NCBI GenBank assembly: GCA_030847615.1
Contig: JAUMIR010000002.1
Coordinates: 241,943,809-242,007,808 of the forward strand
Direction: 5' to 3'
DNA: 64,000 nt
Source: Gambelia wislizenii
Lineage: Eukaryota > Chordata > Lepidosauria > Squamata > Crotaphytidae
The notes under the pieces were generated by a model. The model saw nothing but the letters and a program-made list of their open reading frames with translations, did not search any database and was not told the DNA's origin. Both the position numbers and the translations under genes were made by a program. The number at the start of each line of letters is the position of its first letter. Positions within the stretch are counted from its first letter, which is position 1. Below are positions 21,998 through 33,991 of this stretch, piece after piece.

Positions 21998-23402
21998 ATG
22001 TGCCAAACAACTACTGGGCAGCAGCAGTGGGGGGTAACGCTGGTAGAGGAGCTCAGAGACAATGGCAAGGGCACCATAGGTAACGCTTGTTAGTACTGCA
22101 CAGAGGGAGGCACGGTAAACCTCCTTTTGAAGATCTTTTACCACAAAGACCGTATGAGGAGACAATCCAAAATGAAACAAGAGATAGTGCCAGAAGATTA
22201 AACTCCCAGGTGAGAAGGCCCTCAACAAGTTAATGGGATACAGCAAAGGACAACTACAAGTAGCGCCATGGCCTTGGTGGTGCAGTGGTTAAATGCCGGT
22301 ACTGCAAGCCACATTGTTGCAAGTTCGATCCCAAGGGCTCCAAGGTTGAATCAGTCTTCCATCCTTTCATAGGTCAGTAAAATGAGTATCCAGCTTCTAG
22401 AGGCAATTAACTAATACACATTAGAAACCACTTGGAGAGTGCCTAGTGTGCTATAAAAAGCAGTGTAGATGTGTAAGTGCTGTTGCTTAACAATTTGTAA
22501 GCCACTCTGAGAGCCTTCATGGCTGAAGAGGGTGTATAAATACCTAAAATAAAAAAAATGATGATGCAACTGGACTCAAGCCAGAAAGATGTTCAGCTGT
22601 TGACATAAATATTCTGTAAGTTTTTTCTCTTTAAAAAAAAAAGAGAAAAAGAGAGAGGAAGAAAAATGACTTAGGGCATTTAAATAATTGAAGACATTGA
22701 GGGTAATAACAAGATTGAGTTGGTATGAATATTTAAGATATTGTTATAGTTTTTTAAAATTTTTATTTATCTCTCTTTCCCATCTTTCACTATATTCTAT
22801 ATTGACTGATTCTAAATAAATCGCAGCCATTAATCAGAATGGAGACTACAGTCAAGAAGAAGATTTGTAGGACTTGGAAGAGCTGCTATGAAGGAACTAG
22901 ACAAGATCCTGAAGTGTCAAAATATATAATTAAATACTAAAGTTAGGATTGTCCATGTCATCATATTTCCCATTTCTGTGCATGGTTGTGAAAGATGGAC
23001 AGTGAAGAATACTGATAAAAGAAAATCAATTCATAGAAGATGTGGCACTGGAGAAGAGTTCGACGGATACCATGAACTGCTAAAAAGACGAATAAATGGA
23101 TCCTAGAACAAGTCAAGCCTGAATTCTCTCTAGAAGCCAAGGTGCCTAAACTGAGAGTGTCATACTTTGGCCATATCATGAGACGATATGACTCACAAGA
23201 GAAGACAATAATGCTTGGTAAGGTAGAAGGCAGCAGGAAAAGTGGAAGACCACATTCCACATGAATAGACTCAATCAAGGAAACCATGGCCCTGAATCTG
23301 CAAGACCTGAGCAAGGGCTATTGATGACAGAGTGACTTGGAGTTCTCTCATTCATGTGATCACCATAACTTGAAGTTGACTTTCTGGCAGTTAACAACAA
23401 AG
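21998..23402 (+). mobile_element. RTE/BovB-like LINE, internally deleted copy, split by a SINE
   Basis: 21998-22269 aligns with the 5' region of the longer copy at 27118-27400. After a SINE at 22270-22557 the match resumes (CAACTGGACTCAAGCC). From about 22840 the sequence matches the 3' end of the ORF, with frames reading HGCERWTVK, then PEFSLEAKVPKLRVSYFGHI and MLGKVEGSRKSGRP, and the 3' end TTGAAGTTGACTTTCTGGCAG plus an AACAAC tail. Most of the endonuclease and RT region is missing. Confidence 0.7.
22270..22557 (+). repeat. tRNA-derived SINE, Sauria type, copy 2, inside a LINE
   Basis: Head CTTGGTGGTGCAGTGGTTAA (A box) and CAAGTTCGATCCC (B box), body CTTCCATCCTTTCATAGGTC, end GGGTGTATAAATACC and an A-rich tail. 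It interrupts LINE sequence that is continuous at 27390-27420. Confidence 0.78.
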
Positions 23403-23590
23403 GAAAACCTATCACAGGTTTTCTTGGCAAGATTTGGTCAGAGAGGATTTGCCATCACCTTCCTCTGAGGCTGGGACAGTGTGACTTGCTTAAGGTCACC
23501 CAGTGAGTGTCCATAGCTGACTAGAGATTTGAACCCTGGTCTCCCAGAGTCCTAGCCCAACACTCAAAACCACTATACCTTGCTGGCTCT
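23403..23590 (-). repeat. CORE/MIR-like SINE, reversed, tail-truncated
   Basis: TTTCTTGGCAAGATTTGGTC, then TGTGACTTGCTTAAGGTCAC and the B-box complement GAGATTTGAACCCTGG. The tail end is absent where it meets the LINE end. Confidence 0.7.
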
Positions 23591-24627
23591 TGTTCTTTTG
23601 TCAGTAATCCTTAATTTCAATCTGCTGGCCTATACAGAACATTCTGGTAGCCACAAATAGTAAAGCAACACTGAGAACATGCTACATTCCTTACTCCTTC
23701 ATCAGTAAGTGGGGGGAGGTAGAAAAATAGGGGTGTGTGTGTCAGAAATCCCCTAAACTTTCTTTTGCTCTCTACAGTGTCTTTGGAGTGGTCTGAGGCG
23801 CAATAGCAGAGGTGGTAAGGGGAAATTGCTTTTCTGAGGAACTGAGGGAAGGGATGGGGTTAGGGGGTTGAATTTGAGTTTGGATAGAAACCTTTCAGTG
23901 GTTTTGATGACTTTTTTTAAAGTGTTATTCCAGGGTGGAAAAAGCTACATGTATTTTCCACTTTACTTTTTTTTTTTTTAAAATCCACAGAAGAAAAGGC
24001 ACAACAACACAATGACAGGATTGTGTGAAAGACTGAGCTGGCACTTAGCGGGCAAAGGTTATGGGAAAAGGTGTTTATAAGAAATATACAAACATTAGCA
24101 TCAAGGGAGTCATTGCTCATGGTCCGGGGCGCTGAAATCCTCTAAAATTAAGCTGCCACGATCTACATTTTCCATGCACTTCAGTGCCCATGGTGGAATG
24201 AGTTCTTGTAGGGTTATTTTTCACACACCCTCTTTTAAGTACACATCATGCAAAAGCCATTTAAGGGGGAAGGTAACAGCAGTCTTTTTCAAAAGGCTGT
24301 GTTTTTTTTAAAGGGCACCTAAAGGGCGGGTTAAACTCTCCAATAAAAAGAATTTGGCCTACCCTGAGAGGTACGGTATTTCTTTTTGTTTCCATTTGAG
24401 ACTTAGCTACAGCACTTCCAACCACAAAAGTTGGGCTAGTGTCCCCCCTCTTCCCCCAAATCATAATATTAGGACAACTGAAGCTCTTTTAACATGATTT
24501 CTGGGCTTTCAGGTTACAAAGAGGTCATGCCTAAGAGCATTATTTTTCTAATTTTGCAATGAGAAGTCATCCCTGGCTGGGATTCTAGTAGTGGAAGAGA
24601 ACCCATTAAATATTACTATTTGTATAC
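23591..24627. other. Non-coding, nothing recognised
   Basis: No exon or repeat recognised. Confidence 0.35.
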
Positions 24628-24852
24628 CCGTAAAGGCACCAGATCCCATAAGATCATGGAAGTGAAGCAGGGTCAGCCAGGGTTAGTACTTGAGTGGGAG
24701 ACCGCCAATGAAGAGCAGATGCTGTAGGCTCTATTTCAGAGGAAGGAACTGGCAAAACCACTTCAGAATATTCCTTGCCTAAGAAAACCCTACGAAATTC
24801 TTGGGGGTCGCCATAAGTCAACAGGTGACTTGAAGGCACATACAATGCTTTG
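24628..24852 (+). repeat. 5S rRNA-derived SINE, full copy
   Basis: From GGCACCAGATC onward, about 95 bases align with 5S rRNA from roughly nucleotide 20 to the end. The match covers the A-box region (GGAAGTGAAGCAGGGTCAGC), TTAGTACTTGAGTGGGAGAC (C-box region) and GCTGTAGGCT. Next comes GGAAGGAACTGGCAAAACCA, the body, and the tail GTCGCCATAAGTCAACAGGT GACTTGAAGGCACATAC. The internal Pol III promoter elements are diverged. Confidence 0.85.
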
Positions 24853-26984
24853 CAGTTCCTTTTTTCCATCATTTCATATCCTATAAAGTTCACCTCAGTT
24901 ATTCCTGTTTACAGAATAGAGACAGAGTGGGGCTAAATCAATGCGCAGAGATTTTAACCCAAGCCTTCCTGCTCAAAGCTCCTTATACTCCAAAATTGGA
25001 GGAGATAGAGGGGTTTTTTACTACAACTTCCAGAATCCCCCAGACAACATGACCATAACCATGCTGACTGGGGGTTCTAAGATTAGTCGTGTAAAAGGAT
25101 AGCTCTTCCATGCTCTGCTTGTACACCATGCAAGCCAAAAGAAAACTACACCTGGTGCCTGATTCTAAAACTATAACTACTAAGGCAGTTTAAAATTCAC
25201 ATATTATCCATAAGCATATTTTGAAAAAGTGTGAAAATTTAACCCCAACTGCCCCCATTAACCTCCAAGGTTGCTGAAAATATTTTACAAAGAAGGGCAA
25301 AAGCTTCTGTTTATGGTAAGCAGAAAACTATAGTTTGCGAATGGCCATGTTCATCCATCATGGTGTAATTTGCTAGAATTTGGGTTGTGATATGTGAATC
25401 CACCTCTGCTAAAAAGCCTTAATTTGTTAAACAGCTACAAACCACAATCTGAACCCATGTTGTCTTTTTGGCTTACACATTCTGGCTTATTTTAAACTAT
25501 GACTTGTTATGACAGCCATCCAAATCTGCAACAATAGGTTATACCTTGCCTGTTTTTCCAGATGCTCAGCCTGAAAGAGGAGCCGACAAAAGGATTTGGA
25601 GAGAAACAAGAAACCGAGACTACAAACCATGATTTGTTTGGTCATCTGCTGTGCAATCTGTGGCATCATCAACAAACCATGGGTGACATGAACAATGGCT
25701 TAATGTGATCTGTGAATGTACCTTTGTGTCCAAATTCAACAGGGCAGAAGCAAAACTAAGTTCTATTTACAACTCTGATTTCTGGCATTCGTATTAAACA
25801 GCAAACTAGCTTTCCTTCTCTGTGGAGGATAAGGAAAAGAAAGGAGAGAATATATGAGGCCCAAACTGACCACTGTTCGTTCACATCTGGGCAGAGTTCA
25901 TGGCGCTGTCATTACATCCAAATTGCAACCATAAGAAGCCATATTAAAGGCTGTCTCTTTTGCTCCCTTTAGAGTAACATCATTCAAACAAACTAGCTTC
26001 ATAAGCCAATAGGTTCTCAACAAATAACACCAGCAACTAACATTAGCCTTCGCCAATCAAGCAACTGAAGTTGGAATTTGATTAATTTACCAATGAAAAG
26101 TTGCAACCTTAATTGTTACAGTTTAATGTAAAACACATATTTACATGTTTTTTAGGGAAGAACGTACTCATTTGTACTTTTCATTTTCAACTTCATTGTA
26201 TAAAATTCAGTAAAATTGTGCAAAATTTGGTACAGTATAACAAAACAAGAAAACTAGTGGCTTTCACGAACCTATACATATCTACTCAGAGGTTAAATAA
26301 GTCCCATTGAATTTCTTAGTGTTCACTACAAGGTAAACAGGTATGAGCTGCAGTCTAAAGAGGTATGGCCATATGGTGGTGTGTTCTGCACTTGTGCAAA
26401 TTTGGACTACAGTCATGCACGTAAGTCATTTTTATCCCACTGAAATCAATGGGATATGTGGAGCTTGAAGCACATAGGACAGCACCTCTGATGTACCCAG
26501 GCATAGGTACATCTGGAGAATATTGTTTTTTAGGAGTGCATGAAGTATCAATGTTCTATGTCATAGGAGTCCCATAGAGTGCTTTTAAAAATATGCATAC
26601 CTCATTGATAGTACAGCACTTTAGAAAACACACAATAAAAAGATCACAACTATGAAAAGTATGTAGAAGTTTGAAAATCTAATATGTTTGCCTCCAAACA
26701 ACATTAGGATAGACAGATACAATAGAGGATAGCATGAAGGCAACACCTGCCAAAATTCTTTCTTCTATACAGCTATTAAAAGTGCAGAAGGGCTTGTTCT
26801 CTTTTCTATTGGCCCATTGTAAACAACATCAAAAATGGAGGGGGAAGACATTAAAAGCCACCACTGTATTAGCACTGAATTGTCCAAAATGTAGACTGCA
26901 GGTTTCCAAAATGTGTCAGATTTTAACCCTTTTCTCATCCAAATAAGGGGGGGTATTTAGTTGCTTCCACAAAAAGAAAGAGCC
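24853..26984. other. Non-coding, nothing recognised
   Basis: AT-rich anonymous sequence. I see no exon, microsatellite or confidently recognised element. Confidence 0.35.
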
Positions 26985-28656
26985 CCACCACCACCAGTGA
27001 CACTACCTTTCTGTGGTGGTGGAATTGGGCGTTCCTGTGAGGCAAGAGCTTGTGCTGATGGTAGTAGGGCTGCTGGTAGAGTCTCCTATGTCAGGCAGGC
27101 TTTTGCTGAGGAGCCAGACTCAATGTGCCAAGCAGCTACTGGGCAGCAGCAACAGTAGAGTAACACTGGTGGAGGATCTCTCAGAGACAACAGCGGTGGC
27201 ACACAACTAACACTTGTTAGTACTGCACAGAACGAGGCGCAGTAAACCTTTTTTTTTTTTAAGATATCTTTTACCTCAAAAACCCTATGATGTGACAATC
27301 CAAAGGGAAACAAGAGATAGTGCCAGATGATACACTCCCAGGTCAGAAGGCACTCAATGAGCTACAGGGATACAGCAGAGGACAACTATGACGTGCTGTG
27401 GCTAATGACGAGACTGGACTCAAGCTGAAGGACAGTCAGCTGTTGACGTGCTCAGAGGTGAAAGGGAAGTCCAAAGCTATACACACATGTTATAGGAACA
27501 TGGGATGTGACAAGCATGAACCAGGGGAAGTTAGGCATAGTAAAATAAGAAATGTAACATATAAATATTGCAATACTCTGGGTGAATGAGCTAAAGTGGA
27601 CAGGAATAAGACATTTTGAGTCAGATAATTACAGTGTTTTACTCAGGAAATGAAAATCTAAGAAGAAATAGGGTGGCATTAATAATTAGGAGAGCTGTAG
27701 CAAAAGCAGTGAAAGGATATAATGTAAAGTCTAACAGAATAATATTAATAAGGCTTTAGGGAAAACTGATCAATATGACCATAACTCTAGGTTTATGCTC
27801 CACCTACAGAGGCAGAAGAAGAAGAAATTAAAAGATTCTATGTGGGAGTCCAGGAGGAAACTGACCACACACTAAAATTGGACTTCATGTTTAATCATAG
27901 GCAATTGGAATACAAAAGTAGGAAACAGAGCAGAATCAAAGATTGTAGGAGAATTTGGCCTAGGATCAAGAAATGAAGCAGGAGAGCAACTGATTGAATT
28001 TTGTGAGGTCAAACAGTTTCTTCATCACAAACACATTTTTCAAGCAACCAAAGAGGCAATTGTATACATGCACATCACCTAATGGCTGATATAGAAATCA
28101 AACAGACTCCATAACTGGCAGTAGAAGACAGAGAAGCTCCATTCTCTCTACAAAAACCAGACCAGGTGCAAATTGTGGGTCAGACCATAAACTGCTAATA
28201 TCAAAAATTAGAGTAAAGCTAAAGAACACTAAACCAACCATCGTGTTGAAATACAACCTGAAGAACATCCCCATAGAATTTAAAGATAATATCAAAAATA
28301 CATACATGGCTATTAAGCCTAATTGACTGGGAGCCAGAACAACTCTGGACTGAAGCCAGGGGTACTGTGAAGGGAGAATGCAAAAAGACACTATCTGTAG
28401 CCTAAAAGAAAGATAACTTTCAATGGATGATAGATGAAACTAAGCAGTTAAGGAGAGATGTGAAACAAAACTAAAAGAGGACAGAAATAGGATCAGAACC
28501 CTGAATGCAATTCTTCAATGACTTTTTAGCATGGTCAAAAAGAACTACTATAATAACCAATGCTGAGAAATAGAAGGTGACAACAAAAAAGAAAGAACAA
28601 GATACCTCTTCTACAAGATCCAAGAAATCAAAGGGAAATTTAAACCAAGAGCATGA

Positions 28657-28908
28657 ATGCTCTACAAACAACAGGGGAATACATTATGTGACCACGTACA
28701 AATAAAAATACGATGGGAAAAATACACAGAAGAACTATATAAAAGAGACGAAAGGATCACAGATTCATTCGAGGAACAACCATATGAAGATGCACCTCCA
28801 ATTTTAGAAAGTGAAGTGAAAGCTGCTCTCAGAGTACTTGGGAGAAATAAATCACCAGGAACAGATGACATACCAATAGAGCTGCTTCAGTCTACAGAGA
28901 CAGAATGA
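28657..28908 (+). pseudogene. LINE ORF fragment between endonuclease and RT
   Basis: Reads FEEQPYEDAPPILESEVKAA and GRNKSPGTDDIPIELLQST, the start of an RTE/BovB-type reverse transcriptase, then stops. It continues in frame-shifted form at 28963. Confidence 0.7.
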
Positions 28909-28962
28909 AATCTAATTCTAACTAAAATCTATCAGCAAATATGGAAAACAAAACAATGGCCC

Positions 28963-29589
28963 ATGGATAGGAAATGCTCAACATACATTCCGGTCTCCAA
29001 GAAAGGGGACACCAGGGATTGCAGTTATCACACGACCACTGCATTAATTTCCCATGCAAGCAAAGTGATACTCAAAATTCTGCAACAAAGACTTTTACCA
29101 TGTACGGAGCAAGAAATGACAGATGTCCAAGCTGGATTCAAAAAAGGAAGAGGCATAAAGGATCATATTGCAAACATATGTTGGATAATGGAGCACACCA
29201 AAGGATTTCAGAACAGAATCAGCCTGTGCTTTATAGAGTATAGCAAAGCCTTTCACTGTGTAGATCATGAAAAACTGTGGATCCCTCTTAAAGGAATAGG
29301 TGTGCCACCACGTTTGATTGTCCTGATACGTAACCTGTACTCAGACAAGAGGCCACTGTTAGGACAGAATATGGAGAAAGAAAATGATTTTCAATTGGCA
29401 AGGGGGTTGGGCAAGGCTGTATTGTATCAAAACTATCTGTTTACCCTGTATGCTGAACATATGATACATAAAGGCGGATTAGACTTGGAGGAGGGAGGTG
29501 TGAAAATTGGAGGAAGGAACATCAACAATTTAAGATATGCAGATGACACCATACTACTAGCAGAAAATAGCAAAGATTTAGAACAATGA
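28963..29589 (+). pseudogene. LINE reverse transcriptase fragment (208 codons)
   Basis: Contains a palm domain with motif A altered to IEYSKAFH (an acidic residue is usual where E stands) and motif C YADD intact. The usual GVRQGC block of motif B is damaged (GLGKAVLYQNYLF). It lacks an intact endonuclease and C-terminus, so it is inactive. Confidence 0.75.
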
Positions 29590-30239
29590 CTGAAGACAGT
29601 CAAGGAAAAGAGTACAAAGGCAGGTTTTAAAGTTGAACATTAAGAAAACAAAAATTATGGCCACAGATTATTTCCATAACTTTAAGGCAGACGATGAAAA
29701 CAATGAAACAGTTCCAAGATTTCCCATACCTTGGCTCAGTCATTAAGTAGGAATAGAGACTCCAGTCAAAAGATCAGAGATCAAAAGATCAAAAGATCAG
29801 CTATAGAGGAAGTAGACAAGACCCTGACATGTCAAGCTATATAACTTGAATATTAAAGTTAGTATTAGTTAAAGTTAGTTCATGTCATTGTATTACCAAT
29901 TCCTCTGTATGGTTGTGAAAACTGGACAGTGAAGAAATCTGACAGGAAGAAAATCAACTCATGTGAGATGTGGTGCAGGAGAAGAATTCTATGGACACCG
30001 TGGGCAGCTAAAAAGAGAAATAAAGGGGTCCTAGAGCAAATCAAGCCTGAACTCTCCCTAAAAGACAAGAAAACGAAACTGAGACTGTTGTACCCTGGAT
30101 ATATCATGAGAAGACATGACTCACCAGAAAAGACAAAGTTTGGTAAAGTAGAGGGCAGCAGGAAAAGAGGAAGACTGAATTACAAGTGGATAGACTTAGT
30201 CAACAAATATTGAAAACATAGTCACAGAGCAATGGACTC

Positions 30240-30470
30240 AATCTACAGGAAAAGAGATTCTGCCTAAACATTAGAAAGAACTTCCTGACGGTAAGAGCTG
30301 TTCGGAAGTGGAATACACTGCCTCAGAGTGTAGTGGAGTCTCCTTCTTTGGAGGTTTTGAAACAGAGGCTGGATGGCCATCTGTCAGAGGTACTTTGATT
30401 GTATATTCCTGCAGGGCAGGGTATTGGACCGGATGGCTCTCATGGTCTCTTCCAACTCTATGATTCTATG
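30240..30470 (+). mobile_element. CR1 3' end fragment inserted in the RTE/BovB-like LINE
   Basis: Matches the C-terminal CR1 sequence (AGAGCTGTTCGGAAGTGGAA, GAGTCTCCTTCTTTGGAGGT) and 3' end GTCTCTTCCAACTCTATGATTCTATG. LINE sequence resumes right after it with AATCAAGGAAGCCATGAC. Confidence 0.75.
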
Positions 30471-30761
30471 AATCAAGGAAGCCATGACTTTTAGGTCTTT
30501 TAGGGCAGGGAAGCAGCCTATGATGGTTCCTCCTGTCAACCAGGGAGAGGAGAAGAACAGCAGGTCCAGATGGGAGGAAGAAAAAATTCCTAATTAATCA
30601 CCAGAGCAGCTCTGCTACAAAGGGAAATAATTGCTGAGATAATTTTCCTTGAACTTGCCCTTGAAAACCTTCAAAAGGCTTTAGGCAGATGGCTTCCTGT
30701 CTTAGTGCAGGCAATGAACTAGACTAGCCTTCCCAATTTGAAGGCCTCCAGACAAATAAAT

Positions 30762-31062
30762 GGGTCCGAGTTCAAATCAAGCCTGAACTTTTCCTAGAAG
30801 CCAAGATGACTAAACTGAGACTGTCATTCTTTGGACATCTCATGAGAAGACATGACTCACTAGAAAAGACAGTAATGCTTGGTAGAAGGCAGTAGCAGAA
30901 GGCGAAGACTACATTACAGGTGGATGGACTCAATCAAGAACCCACAGCCCAGAGTTGGGAAGACCTGAGCAGGGCTGTTGAGGATAGGGTGGCTTGGAGG
31001 TCTCTCATTCATAGGCTCACCATAAGTCGAAGTCGACTTGATGGCTGTTAACAACAAAAAGT
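30762..31062 (+). mobile_element. RTE/BovB-like LINE 3' fragment
   Basis: Frames read QIKPELFLEAKMTKLRLSFF and GHLMRRHDSLEKTVMLG. The end is CACCATAAGTCGAAGTCGAC TTGATGGCTGTTAACAAC. It is the best preserved copy of the LINE 3' tail here. Confidence 0.72.
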
Positions 31063-31167
31063 CCCCTCACTGTCAATTTCAACAAAAAAAGGATGTCCTA
31101 GAAGCAGAGAATACTCGATAATCTTCAGTCTGTTACCTGCAAAACAATGCTGAGGATGGATCATTAA

Positions 31168-31364
31168 TGTTCGATTCCAGCGGGCTCCAAGGTTCACTCA
31201 GCCTTCCATCCTTTCGTAGGTCGGTAAATTGAGTACCCAGTTTGTGGGGGGCAATTAGCTAACACACATTGGAAACTGTTTAATGCAGTGTAGATGTGTA
31301 AATAGTTATTGCTTAAAATAATTTGTAAGCCGCTCTGATAGCCTTGTGGCTGAAGAGCGGGGTA

Positions 31365-31399
<35 letters not shown>

Positions 31400-31407
31400 A
31401 AAAAATC
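31168..31407 (+). repeat. tRNA-derived SINE, Sauria type, copy 3 (5'-truncated)
   Basis: Begins inside the B box (GTTCGATTCC), with the body CTTCCATCCTTTCGTAGGTC and an (AAAT)n tail at 31370-31396. Confidence 0.72.
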
Positions 31408-31689
31408 TCATCATTATGCAGAAGAAGAAAGCCAGAGACCTCCAATGATATGCAAAGTCTTTCCATCTCTAACCTTACCTCTTTATCTATCACTTTGCAT
31501 ACAGTAATACTTCAGTTCTCCTAACCATGCAAGTATGTTTCCTTGAAGCAATAGACTTTTGGTTCTGAGGAGCTGACAAACCTGCTTTGAACAACCCACA
31601 GGACTCTTACACAGAACTAAAAGACAGTTACTCTATATCAAGGGAAAACATCCCACAGCAAATACTTTTCTTTATTGAACTGCTGAATA

Positions 31690-31896
31690 ACAAAGTGTTG
31701 GACTAGCACACTGGAAGACCAGGGTTCGAATCCCCACTCAGCCATGAAAACCCACTGGCCAATTCACACTCTCACAGCCTCAGAGGAAAACAAAGGCAAC
31801 CCTCTTTCTGAACAAATCTTCCAAGAAAACCCCATTATATGTTCACCTTAGGGCTGCAATAAGTTAGAAATAACTTGAAGGCACACAACAACAACA
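31690..31896 (+). repeat. CORE/MIR-like SINE
   Basis: B box GGGTTCGAATCCCC is well kept. The CORE region is partly deleted. Tail AGTTAGAAATAACTTGAAGG followed by CACACAACAACAAC. Confidence 0.75.
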
Positions 31897-32257
31897 TTGA
31901 AACACCAAGCACATAAAATGTTAACAAATAAGAAGCAACATACCAATGATGAACAGGGAAGCAGTTACTGAGACCTAGCATGTGTATGTTGTATGAACTG
32001 TTGAACACAACCCTGTCTAAACACAGGTATACCTTAGTTAGTGAAGTAGATGTGTTTCTGGGCTTTGCTTTTTTGACAGAAAATTTGGTACCAGAGGAAG
32101 AAATAACATGGAAATAAATGGGATAAGTTCCTACACCACAAAAAAGAAGACTGTTCAAGATGGTTCAGCAAACTTTTTATTCAAAGCTAACATTATGCAC
32201 ATATGAAAGGAAACAACCAGTTCAGGTAAGGCTTGCATAAGTAAACAAAAACATATA

Positions 32258-33055
32258 GGAGATTATCACATGGGCTTAATAACCCAGAACAGGGATGCAA
32301 CGGGATCGCTAAAGGATTTTCCTTTCAGATGATGTTGCCCCTGTCCTGTTCTGACCCCGTGCTGCCCCCGTTCAGTCCCCGTTTTTTCTTATTCACGGGG
32401 GGAAATCGGTAATAGAACACCTGTTCCATTTCTGTAACAGAATCACAGGTGTGTGAACTAGTGCCCCGTTATGCTGGCGTGATCTGGGAGATCCATGCCG
32501 ACACTTCCGGGAACGATGGTAACATTCAGGTAAGTGACAGCCTTTTCTGTACCATCCCTGTGTTGCTGGTAAAGTTTTAATTAATCCCCTTAATTTTAAT
32601 TTTTAGATGTCTCCATGTATTTTTATTTTTAAATTTTCTGCACAAGCTGGGCTCCCTGGAAGGTCCTGGAAGGTCCGTAGGGAACAATTGCATTGCCAAT
32701 CGGGACATCCAGGTAAGTGATAGCCTTTTTTGTACCCTCCCCGGGTTACTTGCTTTTTCCCAAGGGTGTTTAGGTACTTGGCGTATACTTTTTTGATGTC
32801 TGGGGTTGTTTTATTTTTAAATTCCCGCACAATCATTCTCTTGCGAGAACAGCCAGGATTTGCTCTCCAGGAAGTGAATGGGACTTGGTGAGAGCTCCAT
32901 TCACTTCCCGGACTGCCGGAGGAAGGGGGGAGCAATTTCTATCCCGCAATTCAGGTAAGTGTCTGAAAAAAAAATATTTAGTTACGAGGACAGGAGGAGG
33001 GCAGGAATTAGATGGCGATACAGGAATGTTTTTCCAGACCTGTGTGATAATCTCC
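32258..33055 (+). mobile_element. PIF/Harbinger-like element with three perfect splice-donor motifs
   Basis: Ends GGAGATTATCACATGG and CTGTGTGATAATCTCC are inverted repeats. Flanks are ATA and TTT, so the target duplication is not preserved. It shares internal sequence with copies at 56471 and 61565. CAGGTAAGT occurs at 32527, 32710 and 32952, each after a short GC-rich block. No transposase. Confidence 0.7.
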
Positions 33056-33617
33056 TTTGACTCTTATAGAGAACACTTGAAAGCTTCTTTCAAAATACAT
33101 CCTGGGATTTTTTCTTTCTTTGTTTCAACTGCCTCAACATTTTTTATGATTTCCATTTTGCTGGTGAAACTTATAGCTTTATGTTTTTTCAACATGTCAT
33201 GGTAGCTGCTGAGGCAGACTAATCTGCTTTCCCCTTTTCTTTCTGTTTTGCTCTTCACACATAGTCAGTAAGGGATTCTGGAGGAAGCTGGTTACCTTGC
33301 CTGCTTTAGGTAAGCACGCACAGCTACAGTAAGAGAATCCAGAGCAGAATCCCATTTTTTTCTCAGGTCAAGCTTTATTGTTTACTGAATACACTTTGCT
33401 GCAACCCAACACTCAAAGTCTGTCTTTCTCCATCCCTCCTTCAACATCCTCCCAAACTTCCAGTTAGATAGAAGGTAAGAAAAGTGGGGGCAGCTGGGCT
33501 GGGCTGGGCTCCGCTCCCATAAAAAGACCTTGTAAAAAGGAGCCTCTTTGTCAGAGGCTTTGTTAACTGAGGCATACTTGTACTCTCCTGTGGTATGAAA
33601 AGCTGCATTGCATGGAT
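33056..33617. other. Non-coding, nothing recognised
   Basis: No exon or repeat identified. Confidence 0.3.
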
Positions 33618-33741
33618 GGGAATGTGTATTGGCCCTCTAGATGTTGCTGTGTGGACTTCGAACAAGGCATTGGGCAGGTGAGTGTTGGCTAGGCCTGATG
33701 GGAGCGCCAATCCAGTAACATCTAGAGGGTCAGACATTCCC
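33618..33741. repeat. 124-base inverted repeat (small MITE-like)
   Basis: GGGAATGTGTATTGGCCCTC at the left pairs with GAGGGTCAGACATTCCC at the right, and CTAGATGTTGCT pairs with AGTAACATCTAG. Confidence 0.6.
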
Positions 33742-33991
33742 TACGTCTGCTCTGCTACATAGCATCTCAGTAAACACATGCAGCTATAAAATGAAATGCT
33801 AATTTAAATCTGCATTAAACTACCACTACTCTCAGGTGTGGGCGGTGCATATTTGAGGGTGTGAATTGTATTATCTGATGCAGTATATTTTGCCACTTGT
33901 TAACTCTGTGTGTGTGTGTGTGTTGGAGTATATGCATGTTTCCTCCTACAAGTACCTGGGGAAGGAAATGGGGTACAGGGATGCACACTGA

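Larger units (their letters stand above)
26985..30490 (+). mobile_element. RTE/BovB-like LINE, nearly full length but inactivated
   Basis: A long LINE with an untranslated lead (to about 27580), a decayed APE-type endonuclease (frames reading NELKWTGIRHF near 27590 and LYTCTSPNG-YRNQTDSI near 28060, then CGSDHKLLISKI near 28170) and a reverse transcriptase. The RT shows NKSPGTDDIPIELLQ (about 28850), YIPVSKKGDTRDCS (28990), ALISHASKVILKIL (29045), VQAGFKKGRG, the motif A region SLCFIEYSKAFHCVDHEKLW and motif C NNLRYADDTILLAE (29530). The C-terminal part reads WCRRRILWTPW and LEQIKPELSLKDKKTKLRLL. Stops and shifts occur throughout. It is interrupted by a CR1 tail at 30240-30470. Confidence 0.8.

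Noticed and set aside
24636..24735. Possible functional 5S rRNA gene
   Set aside because: The 5' end is missing, the promoter boxes are diverged and a SINE body and tail follow, so it is a retroposed SINE.
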